Of a DNA stretch of 64,000 nucleotides, positions 39,901 to 52,142 are shown piece by piece. Below the pieces are notes generated by a model. That model worked only from the letters and a program-made list of their open reading frames with translations. It was not told the origin of the DNA and did no database searches. The stretch spans positions 120,722,162 through 120,786,161 of the forward strand of contig NC_081824.1 in NCBI RefSeq assembly GCF_030867095.1. Reading direction: 5' to 3'. The stretch's first letter is position 1. Every line of letters begins with the position of its first letter. The translations under genes were made by a program, and so were the position numbers. This stretch comes from Alligator mississippiensis (Eukaryota > Chordata > Crocodylia > Alligatoridae).

Positions 39901-41164
39901 CTCAGGGGGATGGATTTCATTTGTTTCCCCACGTCAAGTTGGCTGCTGCCTACCTTCAGTGCTGGCAAGTAAGTAGATTTACATTTTAGCAGGTCAGTGC
40001 ATATATTTAGTACAAGTTTTAACACATTTGTAAGCAACAAAACAGGAATGTCAAGATGAGCTACAAGACATAAGGGGGATTCAAAAGTTGTTTCAGCTGG
40101 TATAGAATGTGTCTGAGGATTTACCAAAGGTGAAAGAAGAAAGGCCTAGTGACTGATGGCTCATAGGGTGAGAATCTGAGACAAGAAAGATGCCCTGATG
40201 ATGAGTCAGCAGAGGTCAAGATGTCCAGACCTGAAGTTGGGGGCAAATGCTGCACATGGTTTTGATAGCTTGCGTACCTAGAAGATTGGTATTCACACAG
40301 GCTAGTAACAGCACACTGCATGTGTCTCCTAAATGAGAAAAGAAGAACTGGTATATTCATGCAGTAAACTTTTATATGGAGTATAGAATAGGGCATGGTG
40401 GGGAGCCCCAGTAACCTGGGATTCATTATGTTGGGGAATATTGGTGGCAGGGATATTAAGCCTTGTGCTTCCTCAAGGCTTAAGCCAAAATGAGCTCTTA
40501 GAAACATGATGATGACCCCATGCTGAGGGACAGATTATCTTACAACTTCTTATTGCAGGGTTCTTTATCCCTTCCTATAAAGATGGTGCTAAATTTAGGA
40601 CTGCATGTGTGATCCAATACAGTAATTCCTATGTTCCTAAATTAATGGACTGTCATTGGACGACTATAGAGGAAGACTAGAATTACAGGGAGAAAAGATT
40701 TCAAATTGTTACATAATACAGTGTGAAGTTAACTGGAGGTGCCATAGGTTTAGATTGGGTCAGAAATGTGCTTTGTTTTGTATTTCTGCTGACAGTGTTC
40801 CTCATTATTTCAGAGGCAAGGAACAATCTATGTAGATTGCATGTACATGTGAACATCTATACCTAGGAATACATTTGCAAGCCTTACATGACTATATTAG
40901 GATTTTCTTTCTATTTTGACAGTGTTCTCTGAACAGAGGCGTAATAAGCAGGTGCTGTGCGCTAGGCTGCCAGGCTAACATTGGCAGCTGCTGTTCTTAT
41001 GCCCCCTCTAAGTGCCCCACTAATGATCCCTTGTCTCTTAAACACTACTGTTTCTGAAAACTATTCTTTTCATTCTGATTCTGGTAAAACCTACCTGTTT
41101 AATCAAAACATCTTCCTTTTAAGTTATTGCTGAGGTACTTTTGTCATTTATTCTATACATTTTA
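36997..41164. other. HECA-TXLNB intergenic DNA, nothing recognised
   Basis: AT-rich DNA without a supported gene. Two AATAAA hexamers (near 39,148 and 39,310) could serve longer HECA transcripts. Short frames lack similarity to anything I know. Confidence 0.5.
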
Positions 41165-41645
41165 ATTTTAGAATGTTTTGGCCTTAAATACACATACAGC
41201 AGGAGAAGTGTTGGTCTCAACTGTAACTCAGAACACTTTCCAGAAATCATTCTGAGTTACAAGGTTATCCCAGACCAAACAGAAGCTCACTGTTGGTTGT
41301 AGGGGAGAGGAAGGGAGAACCTAGCTACTGGCTCTAAGCCTGCAGCCAGGATCCCATAGCAATGGCCAGGCCTTCTGCCAGTGTGCACTGTTTTCAGAAT
41401 GGGAGGGAGGAAAGGCAGTGGAGGGAGCTCATTCTTGGGATGCCCCAGCAGGTGTTGAAGGATGGGGTGGGTAAGTTGGAACCCCCCCCCCCACTTCGGG
41501 TGGGGTGAGGGCTCCAGTACACCCATACCACAGTCTGGGTGGGCTGAAAAATGCCCAGACTGAACTCTTCTCCTTCCCCCCCCCCATTCTGAAAACAGCA
41601 ACAGGCTGGGAGCTTGGCAGATGCAAGTTACAGAAGCCAATACAT
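41165..41645. repeat. G/C-homopolymer repeat with internal hairpins
   Basis: CAGTCTGGG (41,531-41,539) pairs with CCCAGACTG (41,554-41,562). C-runs at 41,482-41,492 and 41,576-41,586 flank it. TAACTCAGAA / TTCTGAGTTA near 41,225-41,260 is also inverted. This suggests a foldback repeat of unknown family; limits uncertain. Confidence 0.4.
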
Positions 41646-42989
41646 TTTTAAATGCCTATCTTATACCTCATTCAAAGAGGGGCAGATTTTCACCTGATCA
41701 GCCATTTTTGAAGCTGTTTGCAGCCGTGCACTTGTTTGGTCACATCTAAACTGCTCTCTGTGGCCAGATCAGGCAAAAATTGTCACCTCTGCCTGCACCT
41801 GAAGTCATAGATTTTGTTGTTAATTTTTTTTCATTGTCTTATGTTCAGTTCAATTCAATATGGCTTGCAGAGCAAACCATGTTGTCTGGTATAATACACT
41901 GGTCCATGGATGGATCTTAATACCTTTCTCTTCCAATGTTAATTCTTTGGTGGGACTGTTAATGCAAGTAAGTCTTGCAAAATTGGGCCCACAGTAATGA
42001 CATTTCAAGAGCTCTGTATCAGTCATGTTTTCAAGAAGAGACTAGTTGCCCTGCCACTGGAATCAAAGATTTTTTTTATTTTTAAATAACTTCCTGGAGC
42101 AAGTATATTCAAGAGTTTAGAACTGGCTTCACTTATATAACTGAACCCTGAAGCTACTGACTTCTGTTACACTGATACTCCCTTTTTGTTTCCTTGTGAG
42201 AAAAAGCATGTTTATAACCCACATTTTATTTGCTTCTACAATGAATTTTCTGTGCTATATGCTCTGGTAACAAACAGGTGAAAAATTAAAAGCTACAGCA
42301 TGATGTTTTCAAAAGAAAAATGCAGCATCTCTATGGTTATCCTGAGAGAATTATAGAATTATGTTGCTTTTGGTAACTCCTGCATGATTCTTACTAGTGC
42401 AGTAATTCTAGCTGTGGAACAGATTCCTCAAAAATCTTGATGTAATCCAACCACAAAGCCAAGAAAACTTGAATAGTGATACAGAACTACCAGACATTTT
42501 AGTCATGCTCATTTCCAATGTCTTGGCTTTTAGGACCATTAGATTGGATATATTTAGAGTAATCTATCCACCTTCTTTGGAATATGAATTATTGGCTCAA
42601 GCTTGCTGCTCAAGGGTAGTTCCAAGTAATGTCCCATTGCCTTCTGAAACAAGGTAAAGTATATGGTGATCATAAACCCACCACTTTTCATAATGGGATA
42701 TGTTCCTGTTCATACATATATAAGCATAACCCAACTCCCCGAAAGGCAAGCAACCATGATGACTGAAGGTGTTCAGCAATTCAAGATTAATATTTGATTG
42801 CCTCTAGTCTTCCATAAGAACTTCAAGCGTACAAGACTTCTGAGAATTCAGACAGGAAAGTTAACATGGGAAAGTAAAGGGAATCAAATTACTGTATGTT
42901 CAATGGGGGAGAAGATAGAAGATGGGAAGCTTTGTCACTTCTTTAGGCAAGTAGTAATTAAATGTGGACTGAAATCCCTTTCAGGTACA
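41646..42989. other. Intergenic DNA, nothing recognised
   Basis: No supported feature. Confidence 0.5.
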
Positions 42990-43312
42990 CTAAAGAATAC
43001 TTTAAGCAGTATGGAAGGCTTCTTCACTGCAAGATAATCCTTCAACTCTTGAGGCCTACCAGAACCCAAGTGTGGACATCTTTCAGAAATGCTGTAAGGC
43101 CCTTCTATTTGGGCAGGTGTTTAACCAACGAAGCTGGGTCGAGATACTATTTAGAGGTTGCCTGTTTTATGTTGATATCCTAGTTCCCTTTTTGTTCTCT
43201 TGTCATTCTCCTTTCTTGTCATCTATAACTTATTGTGATCTGTTATTATAAGCCTTCCTGAGCCTCTGCTGGGAAAGGTGGCATATGAATTGAATAAATA
43301 AATGCTGTATAT
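42990..43312 (+). mobile_element. LINE 3' end, L2/L3-like, degraded
   Basis: One frame reads RPTRTQVWTSFRNAVRPFYL near 43,055-43,115, like the degraded C-terminal text of L2-type LINEs. The end reads AAGCCTTCCTGAGCCTCTGC, then TGGGAAAGGTGGCATATGAA, then TTGAATAAATAAA, the common 3' tail with a short AAAT repeat. Heavily 5' truncated. Subfamily not certain. Confidence 0.45.
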
Positions 43313-45780
43313 TCAGCACCGGACAGGCTAGATGACAGCAGAAACTAGATGATAGCAGCTGAACTCTTCAAGACCCATCAGTCGAGGATGCGAGTCTAGT
43401 ACAGTTAGTAGCAAGGTAAAGCACAAACAATATTTTGCTGACGACATCAGTGCAGTATCCAGATGTGCTCAAGCTGCCAGGAGACTACATCACAAGGACC
43501 TGTTCCTGCCATATATTCTATGGACTCAATTGACAGGCAGAGGAAATTTGGGTAAACAGATATGCTTAACTGCTCCTGCTTTGGTGCATTGGTAGGGCAG
43601 TACTTCTAATCCCATGCTTCAAAAGAGTATGGAGAGTTTCCTGGAATTACACTTGTACCATGGCCATGGGGAAGTCCGATCAGGCATGTAGCCATCTTAG
43701 ATATACGCTGACTGCAACGTAATAGTTGTGGGCATGTTTCTTTTTGCAGCAACAATGAGGTGTGCCTCTTGTGAGGCATTCTGCCCAATCCACAAATATG
43801 GTTAATTCTGTTTCCTGCCTAACCAGCCCATCTTCCACCAGTAAAGATAGGATTTAACCCTGGATGAGAAGCCCAAACTAAATAAAAATTGTAATACATT
43901 ATATTTTTGCTGCTGAAATGATTTACAGATATAAAATCTTCAGGGGAGCAAAGGAATATGTGTGTGTCTGTGTCTGGGTGTTTGTGTGTGTGTGTGTGGG
44001 TGTGTGTATGTGTGAGAGAGAGAGAGTTGCCAGAGTTAGACTGCAGTTTTACCACCATAATAAATGGGCATGCCTTTGCTTGAAATGGAGTATTTTGCCT
44101 GCTTATGCCAGATGGAAATGTGTCTGCTAACACATGAACACGAAAAATGGAAGTTCAAAGTACAGATGCCAGTAAAATGAAGTACTACACAAATGAATCT
44201 AATCATATTTGGGGGATTTCTTATTAACTCTAGTGAGCAATTACCCATGTAAACACACTTTGCAGTAAGAAAAGAACCTGATATTTGATTTGTAGTGAGG
44301 AAATTTAGTGAAGGCACTTGGAGAAAGGGAGGTGGCATAAGACTTAACATGGATGCATTATTATGTAGAATAATGTACAATGGAAAGTTATCATTAAATT
44401 ACATAATTACATAATTAAAGGAGGAACGTTCATTATCTGGCAGAATGCAAAAGAGTCAAGATAAGAATTTCAGAGGAATGGAAGAGATAACTGTTACTCA
44501 GATGTTTTACTAACTGTTTACTAACTGCTTTAATTTTTTGATGAGATGAGATTTGGTTTGGGAAGAACATTGCTACCAAATAACAAGGGCTCAAATGCAA
44601 CTTTGGTTCCCCTTTGCTTTAGAAATTGGAATTAAACCAAGGATGAGTTTCCTGTGGTAGTATTGGACACAAGCTACAAAAAGTGTATCATAGGCTCTTG
44701 AAAGCATTGTAGAATCATATGTTTAACTCAGTTTTTGCTAAAGAGCAAGACTATTCTGTTTAGTCTCCGCCCCCTGGTACAGTGTTACTGGAAGTGTGTT
44801 AAGTGTGTAGATTTTTGGCATGCTCATAGACTGACTGTCTTCAGTGAAAATGCACTGAAATCACAAGTCATAGCAACAGATTTGGCAAGGGAGAGGATAG
44901 TCCATACTCCATTCTTTTTGGGACATTACTACTGACAGATCCATTTTTTCATGTCACCTTCTCAGTACTAATAAGACTGTCTAAACACACATCTATACCT
45001 AATAAGCAGCAAGACATGAAATTCTGGAGTAATATTTTATGCTGCTCCTCTTTCCTCCTAAAATAAATCTTGTCCTTGTCTTTTCTCTTTAGACAGTTTC
45101 ATAAGCCATGGTGGAGAACATGGGCCAGATTCAGAGGTGGATATAAGTAAAGCTAAAGAATCTTGGAGTATGAGTTGGAGCGAATTGCACCTTCATCTGT
45201 CCTCTTTATGGGACATAAGTCTGGTACCCCATGAGAACTCTCACTGTTTTCACTAAAAATAATTTTAAAATGCTGTAACTTAAGCAAGGGATAAACCTGT
45301 TTTTTGCATCTCTGCTAGGTTCAGACTAACTAGACTGACACTTAAACCTGATCTAATTGCAAACCTTAGACTTTTGCTGGACTTAGGTTAAGTAGGCCAA
45401 ATTCAAAGATAATTTGCAAGTTAGTCTCTCTAACTGGTTTTGAAAAAAACTGCTTACATCCACTGTCAGCTCAAATGCCCTTATTTATCTCTTGGGAAAG
45501 GAAACATCCTGTGGTATGTGTACTACAAATGACATGTAAAACGCTTTGTTTGGCACTTGACAGATCTGTCAGCAAGTAGTGATAATAGCGCAAATAAACG
45601 GGGTGGAAAGCAAAGCAATGGATCAAGGTGGCACTCTGTGAAGGGGCAGGCTTACTTTGTGGCATGCCAGCCAAAAAGACTGGCTCTCACTTGTTTTAAA
45701 ACACTTTCAAAACCATTTCCGTGTATTTTCTAATTTAGGCTTTGCTGTTTGGAAAAGAAGGGGAGACACTCTCTTTATAG
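43313..45780. other. Intergenic DNA, nothing recognised apart from a microsatellite
   Basis: No supported gene. A TG/GA microsatellite lies at 43,958-44,026. Confidence 0.5.
43958..44026. repeat. (TG)n then (GA)n microsatellite
   Basis: An interrupted TG run followed directly by GAGAGAGAGAGAG. Confidence 0.9.
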
Positions 45781-45967
45781 CAGTGGTCCCCAACCTATGG
45801 CTTGCAGACAGTATGTTGGCTATAAGACCCTCTGATGTTGCTCACTGGTACAAAAAAATCCAAAAATTAAACCTCAAGTTGACAGAGAGAACGAAGTATT
45901 GCATTACCTGTGGTGCATTACCTGTTTAGTATTGTAGCTCCTGGGCCAGTCAAGTGGGGAACCCTTC
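45781..45967. mobile_element. hAT-type MITE
   Basis: It starts CAGTGGTCCCCAACC; the right part has GTGGGGAACCCTTC inverted. Flanks CTTTATAG (45773-45780) and CTCTACAG (45968-45975) match at 6 of 8. The next element begins immediately after its right duplication. Confidence 0.6.
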
Positions 45968-45975
45968 CTCTACAG

Positions 45976-46085
45976 CAGCAATTCTCAACCAGCATGCCAT
46001 GGCACCCTGGAGTGCCTTGAGAACCTTTCAAGGGTACCACAGAGTGACACACACAGTGATAGCACTTTTTTATTGTTTGAGGATT
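45976..46085. mobile_element. hAT-type MITE, left part only
   Basis: It begins CAGCAATTCTCAACC and continues CATGCCATGGCACCCTGGAG, homologous to the left half of 4729-5049 (GCCATGGCACTCTGGGGTGC). The right end was not found, so it is probably truncated. Confidence 0.6.
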
Positions 46086-46647
46086 CAGATCTCCTCTTCC
46101 TCCTTTAATGTGCTGGTTGTAATGTGAGCAAATTGTGAAAGGTGGTCCATTTTCATCCTTAATCACAATAGCATTCTGTCTTTTTCTTATAAAGCCAGGG
46201 ATAGAACCAATCAGAAATTCATATATGTGCATAAAAGCTATTCTTTATTGCTGTTGCTGAGCTACTAATGTCTTGAGGAGACACGATAGTCAAGCCTTCC
46301 TAGAAAGTGATGCAAACTGGACATGTTGATATGGAAACGGGAACCAAACTAGGAGGGCTGTAACTTGCACTTTGGGTGCAAGTTTCTTTGTGGAAACTCT
46401 TTTTTGGAAGAAGAGTTTCCTATTTTACTTAAAGTGATTTAGTTTTGCAGCTATTTGGGCTATGTTGCAACAGAGTACTCTTAATTCAAAATGAGTGCAC
46501 AAACTTGCTCAAGCTCAGTCTCCCCATACGAAACTGAGGCAGTAAACTCAGTTGGTTTATCTAAGGATGTAAGGATTACCTAAGGCTGACATTAGAATTT
46601 AGGAACTGCAAGGACTCTATGTAGGGCTCTTATCATATCTCTTATGC
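46086..46647. other. Intergenic DNA, nothing recognised
   Basis: No supported feature. Confidence 0.45.
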
Positions 46648-46925
46648 ATGCTAGGTGCATTTACATGTGCAATTATTCCAAAGCAATAAACTCTGGAGCA
46701 CTTTGAACCAGAGTAAACTACTCCTGGGCACAGCTTTAACTCATACACCCAGGACTGCAGTAATTTGAACCAGGGCAGGGCAGTTTACACCAGGGCTGCT
46801 CAACTTTGGGTGGTGGCACCAGGCAGCAGTGGGGCTGGCTGCAGCATGAGAGTGCTGAAAGTACAGAGCTATGTGGCCAGGTGGCAGGCAGGAGCCTGGC
46901 CCCCAGCTGGCTGTGTTGACTGGGT
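46648..46925. repeat. Mixed MITE-derived block
   Basis: AGGTGCATTTACATGTGCAA at about 46,650 resembles the TIR of the element at 46,945. CAGGGCTGCTCAACTTTGGG at 46,791 is a hAT-like left end followed by GC-rich sequence. Neither has a matched partner end, so boundaries are only approximate. Confidence 0.35.
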
Positions 46926-46944
46926 GCAATTTATGCCTGTGGTC

Positions 46945-47124
46945 AGCATCTACATATGTGTTTAATCGTAATAAAGTACCCCAGTGTAACATAATAGTGT
47001 CCCTGACTGTCTTACTGCAGTGTTGATTAGTTTAGTGTAGCCCAATACTGTCACATGTGTAGACAGTGATGCTTTACTCTACAGCTTATTAGTCTACTCT
47101 GCAGTTAAGTGCATGTCTGGATGC
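46945..47124. mobile_element. 180-bp MITE with CTACAyATG termini
   Basis: GCATCTACATATGTG at the left is inverted as AGTGCATGTCTGGATGC at the right. The interior is AT-rich and partly self-complementary. Related ends occur at about 46,650, 49,378 and 58,490. The superfamily is uncertain; PIF/Harbinger is possible. Confidence 0.5.
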
Positions 47125-48499
47125 AGTCAGTATGCATACCTTTTTGCCATTGGTGGTGATAATGTCAGGACTGTATTAACATTCACAGACAAACGTAAAT
47201 TACATTGCTTTGCTGTGTTTATGTCAAGTGATTTAAAATCTGGATCGACATATTTCTGTGGTATGCATTGAGTTATATACTGAGGAGCCCTGTGTAATAT
47301 AGTGAGAATTGCTTTACACACATCCAGTGAATATATGAATATGATAATTTTATACAGTGGAGGTGCTCAGTTTTCTTTCCGTAAAGCCAGCTTAAGTTCC
47401 ACACCGTTGCTGGTTTGTATAGTTGTCCTGGTTCATCGGTTTTTAAAATATCTTTTTTGAAATCATATAGACAAATTTAATGCTCCTGAAAAAGAAGAAC
47501 AAAAAATGAAATGGGTCAACTCGTGCATAGTGTGGGAAAACTGCTGAGTAAATTGTCTTTCACAGCTGAAAGTACATCTTTTTTCCAGACCCTCATCAAC
47601 CTCATTCTTCTAGTCCTCAGCCTTCTATGAGCAGACATTTTCAGTTGTGATAAATAGTGCCAGAGTGGTGGGTTGTTTTCTGTAGTGGTGTAGTGTTCAC
47701 ATGAGCAAATTTCAGCCCAAAGTTATCTTTCTTTTTATTGAAACCAGATACGACCCTAAATATGTGACTTTAATGTGAGATTGCATTATCTAACCACAAA
47801 AATGTTGCTTGTAACACAACTGGGCATTGACTGCACTGTTCTTTGTTTTTGCTTTTTAAGAAAATGTTTCTAATTTTCTTCCTGTTTCTTGCAGCATCTG
47901 GCTTTAATCTGATTTGAGGGAAAACTAATTTAGTTAAATCTTTGTGTGCTGGAAGATTGTGGTCTACAGACAGTTTGGTATTGCATATCTTGCAATGCAA
48001 TAAACAGTGTGTCCAATATTGTTGAATTTAACATTTTGACAAAATGTTGAATTGGACATTAGACAAAAATCCTGAGCAGTCTTACTGCCGAAGGAGCTCA
48101 CCCTTTAGCAAACAATGAAATTACTGGAGCCACATAGATAAATCTAGTCAATGATCAGCTGGATGAAGATATATTCTGTCAGGTCTCCTTCTTGGAACAT
48201 TTGAGAGCCTCTACATCTCTGTCTCCAAGCATGATTTACTTTCTTTGTTAGTGAAAGATGTAAAAGTGAGTTATCTTAACTTTATGGCTCCAGGCCCTTC
48301 TGAGCCATAAGCATTCTTCACCTTTATTTACTATGCAGAAAAAAATTAAGAAGTCCTTGGACCAGGGAGAAAGAGCATTATTCTCTGTACCAGTAGTGAA
48401 AGCACTTAGTTAGTTCAGAGGAGTGGTTGGTTATACTCCCTGTCCCAAGGGCTGCTTGTGTACTGTACATGAAACAGACACCAAATAAAATGCAAAAGC
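47125..48499. other. Intergenic DNA, nothing recognised
   Basis: AT-rich. A small inverted repeat AACATTTTG / CAAAATGTT lies at about 48,030-48,048. Confidence 0.5.
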
Positions 48500-48790
48500 A
48501 GTTCTTGGAGCATGAGTCAGAACCTAGGACTCCATTCCCTCTCAGATGAATGCCTTAGTTACTCTGTTGTAGAGTCTGTCTCTGACTTAATGATTTTTTT
48601 CTTCATAGCTGACCAACTTTTACAGGAGGCATGGAGAGTGTTTCCCATTCCAGCTCAGAATAGCCTCTTATCTGGTAACTAGAGCACACTCTAGAGGGGT
48701 GAGAGCTGTGGATTTGAAACCTTGAGTCAGAGGAGGAGACAGAACCTAGGTCTTCCACAGCCATGAATGGTCTAATCCAGCTATTCTAGC
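48500..48790. mobile_element. Two tRNA/MIR-like SINE remnants, adjacent
   Basis: Read in reverse, both parts carry a B-box-like CCTAGGTTCTGNCTC word (forward GAGTCAGAACCTAGGACTCC at about 48,515 and GGAGACAGAACCTAGGTCTT at about 48,735) preceded by GAATGG/GTGGAAG text typical of MIR-type heads. Both are degraded; limits uncertain. Confidence 0.4.
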
Positions 48791-49377
48791 TCTCTTTACA
48801 TTTTTGACATACTTTTTTTTTTTTGCATTATCCAAAGCAATTCATTCATTTTAAAGAACTCAGAAAGATCACAACAGATCAGAATTGTTTTTTACACAAC
48901 GGATTCCTATTTGAAATCTGTGCTTGTGAATTGTGTGTAGATGTTTGCACACCTAACAGTGCTAATATTATGCGTTACCCTTCAAAGGATCTCACATTAC
49001 CCCCATTGAGAATCACTGAGTATTTCTATGAAAGAAGGGCAGTTGTACACTACCTTTTCATTTAAAAAAAAAAAAGTGTGGCAGCTGCCACACTATTTTG
49101 TGCCAAGCCTCATTTCCTAGGCCTGTTCTGTGAAAGCCCCCACCCCTTGGGTGAGATAGGCAGAGGTGTGCCTACTTTCTGGATGTTTATCATTTTCAGG
49201 GGAAGCTAAGTATCAAGCTACTCAGCTGTGTTGTGATGGAGATGCTTATGTGCATGTGCAGAAAGGAATTTTTAGCATCCTGGGAGTCAAGAACTGAACC
49301 AGCTGTGGAGTTTAGGTGCCTCCAGGGATGAGTGACAGGTGAGTGGGAGTTTTCAGGACTTGGGTACTTAGGGTGTC
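48791..49377. other. Intergenic DNA, nothing recognised
   Basis: No supported feature beyond poly(T) and poly(A) runs. Confidence 0.5.
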
Positions 49378-49650
49378 TTTACACATACTCCAGGGGTCTC
49401 AGGAGCTGCTCTAATCAAAGTGCCTTCAGCATCTCATGTATTCAGCATCCTGCACTTCAAAATGGTAGCAAGGGCACTTTAACTAATGCTTGTTCGACAA
49501 GCTTTGATTAAAGCACCCCCACTGCCATTTTGAAGCATGGGGATGCTGAATATACAAGACACTGAGGTTGCTAGAGCATGCTAATTAGCACACTCCAGCA
49601 GACTCAATCAAGTCTGCTCCAATTCACGACATGTCTACAGGCACCTCTAA
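49378..49650. mobile_element. Palindromic MITE
   Basis: The termini GGTGTCTTTACACATACTCC and, inverted, TGTCTACAGGCACC are related. The arms pair: AGCATCCTGCACTTCAAAAT ... GGGCACTTTAA against TTAAAGCACCCCC ... CATTTTGAAGCATGGGGATGCT. Possible TTA/TAA at the ends suggests PIF/Harbinger, but this is weak. No coding frame. Confidence 0.55.
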
Positions 49651-49867
49651 AATCTACCTAAGTGCCACTTCAGATACTTCAGAACCTTTTTTGGACCTTG
49701 GTTCAAATGATTAACTGAGAAAACTGCCAAGCATTTCCATGAACCCCCTACTGACTGCTTGAAACTGAGTTCAAGTTTATCTAACAACTTTTTTCTAAAA
49801 CTGGCCGAAATATTTTGTTGGAAATGAGACCTGAACACAAGTGAGATTTTGTCATTCTTTTATGGTT

Positions 49868-50277
49868 TGGTATAGTAGCTTGGGAGAGTCCAGAGGAGAG
49901 CCACGCGCATGATCAGAGGTCAGGAAAACAGACCTTATGATGAGAGGCTGAGAGCCATGGGACTCTTCAGCCTGGAAAAGCGCAGGTTCAGGGGCGACCT
50001 GATGGCCACCTATAAGTTTATAAGGGGTGTTCACCAGGACCTGGGGGAACATTTGTTCACCAGAGTGCACCAAGGGATTACAAGGTCGAATGGTTATAAA
50101 CCCCTGCAAAACCATTTGGAGGTGGTTCAAGCACCTACTTTGAATGCCTTTAAGAGAAACCTGGAATGTTTTTCTTGCTGGGATCCTATGACCCCAGCTG
50201 ACTTCCTGCCCCTGGGGTAGGGGGCTGGACTCGATGATCTTCCGAGGTCCCTTCCAGCTCTAATGTCTATGAAATCT
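49868..50277 (+). mobile_element. CR1 LINE 3' end with internal deletion
   Basis: The frame at 49,909-50,220 reads MIRGQENRPYDERLRAMGLF, then SLEKRRFRGDLMATYKFIRG, the conserved C-terminal part of CR1 ORF2. After ITRSNGYKP it jumps to the APTLNAFKRNLE segment, so part of the usual sequence between (the NHWNRLP region) is missing. The 3' end GGGGGCTGGACTCGATGATC then CCTTCCAGCTCTAATGTCTA is typical of CR1. Confidence 0.9.
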
Positions 50278-51595
50278 AGTAGGTGTGAACACATTTTACT
50301 GAAACTGGTTAGAAAGCAGAGCAAGAGGGCCTAGTAATGGGATGGGAGACCTTTTGGAGTGTTGTGTTGAAGGAACTGTCTTTTGGACAAGGTTAAAACC
50401 AGCTGTGGTCACTTAAGATCCAAGTAGATAATTAAACATGATCTTCTGGACTAATTCTAATTTGGTAACTTTATTTTATATATCCCAAGGCCACGGCAAT
50501 TTCAGCTGGGTAAAATATTTGCCTATTAGGAACAGTGAAGTTGCCAATGTTCTATATATAAGTATACAGATTTACACCAGTAGAGAATTTGGCCCTCTGT
50601 CTCTGACTGTTACCAGTGTCAAATCCATCAGAGGAAGATGCAAAAATTAAATGATTATGGGATAATCTGGCCATTGGGAAAATAGTTCCCAAATCCCATG
50701 CAATTAGTGGTTGGATCTGCTCAGAAGTATGAGTATACATATCTCTTATCTGTTTAATCAAAACATCTGTCCAGAATTTATATATTATTGTGCACTGTTG
50801 CAAGATGGTTACTGTTCAGCTCTGTGAATTGATTCGGTGTGCTTACAGAACATAAAGCATTTGCAGATCCTTTGTCATTAAAGGGACTATACATGGTATT
50901 TTATGAAAAGTACTATATGAAAAGGATAATAAGAATAGGCAGGCAGCATCTTGATCTAGGGTAAATGAAACAGGGAATCTTTTACAAATTAGGAAATCAT
51001 TTACTTGGATACTGCATTCTGATGTTCTAATAAAGTTGGTAAGGAGGAGATGTTTTCCTTCCCTTGTTTGAGCCATAGCCTGCAGCTATCAGGTGGGAAG
51101 CCTTTGTTAAGCTTTTGAAATCTTTTGTGCTGAGCATGGCAGAATGATAGCCAGCATTTGCAAAATATATTTGCATTGTGGGAGTGTCAGCTGAATCTCA
51201 AATCTAGCTAGTAATTACTTATTCAGGTATAGACTTGCTCTCAAGCCTTTTTGGTAACAATTAGCAGAGAGACTGTTGCATGACCACAATCTTTGCAATG
51301 GGCTATAAAAGTCAGGGGGCCTCAAATAATATGTGGAGTAAATATGTAAATGGGAAAAACCTCAGTGGCCTTTTGACCTTTCCCCCCAAATGCAGGGAAC
51401 CCCTCAATCCTCCAGTGCTGGCAGCCTTAATTCACTGGTTATATTGAGGCATGACTAAACTCTAGAGTCAATGGGTCTGGGTAGAGGTAGAGTGGGGGAG
51501 GTATGTGTACAGTGAGTACTACTATTTTCCTAAAGCCTCTTTTAAAATTAACAATGTCCCAATCAATGTTGATGTACAGCCTGTTCAGTGTTGTT
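50278..51595. other. Intergenic DNA, nothing recognised
   Basis: No supported feature. Confidence 0.5.
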
Positions 51596-52142
51596 CATTT
51601 AAAAAGGATAGGAAAGATGTGAGACCCTAGCTGAAGTATGGTATCCAATTCTGCGTGCTGCACTTCAGAAAAGATGTAGAGAATCTTGAAAGGGTCCAGA
51701 GAAGAGCAACAAGAATGATTTAAGGGCCTGGAGGACAAAACTCATGAGGAAAGACTAAGGAATCTGGGACTGCTCAGACTGGGGAAGAGAAGACTGAGGG
51801 GCGACTTGGTGACCTTTTATAAGTATGTAAAGGGTGAACATTGGGAACTGAGAGAGAAAACTGTTCACTAGGGCACCCAGGGGAGGACAAGGAGCAATGG
51901 CCATAAACTGTCAGGTGATGGTTTCATGTAAGGAAGAACTTCTTTACAGTAAAGGTGACCAAAATCTGGAATGGATTTCCCAAGGAGGTGGTGCAGTCCC
52001 CAACTTTGGAAGTTTTCAAGAGGAGACTGGACAGACACCTTGCTGGGATCATTTGATCTTAGCAGTATTCCTGCCCAGAGCGGGGAGGGTTGAACTCAAT
52101 CTTTCAAGGTGCCTTCCAGCCCTTAATTTCTATGATTCTATG
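51596..52142 (+). mobile_element. CR1 LINE 3' end, older copy
   Basis: It carries the CR1 C-terminal signature at the DNA level: GTCCAGAGAAGAGCAACAAG, GAAGACTGAGGGGCGACTTG, TGGAATGGATTTCCCAAGGA and CCTTCCAGCCCTTAATTTCT. It has several frame breaks and is 5' truncated at about 550 bp. Confidence 0.88.
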
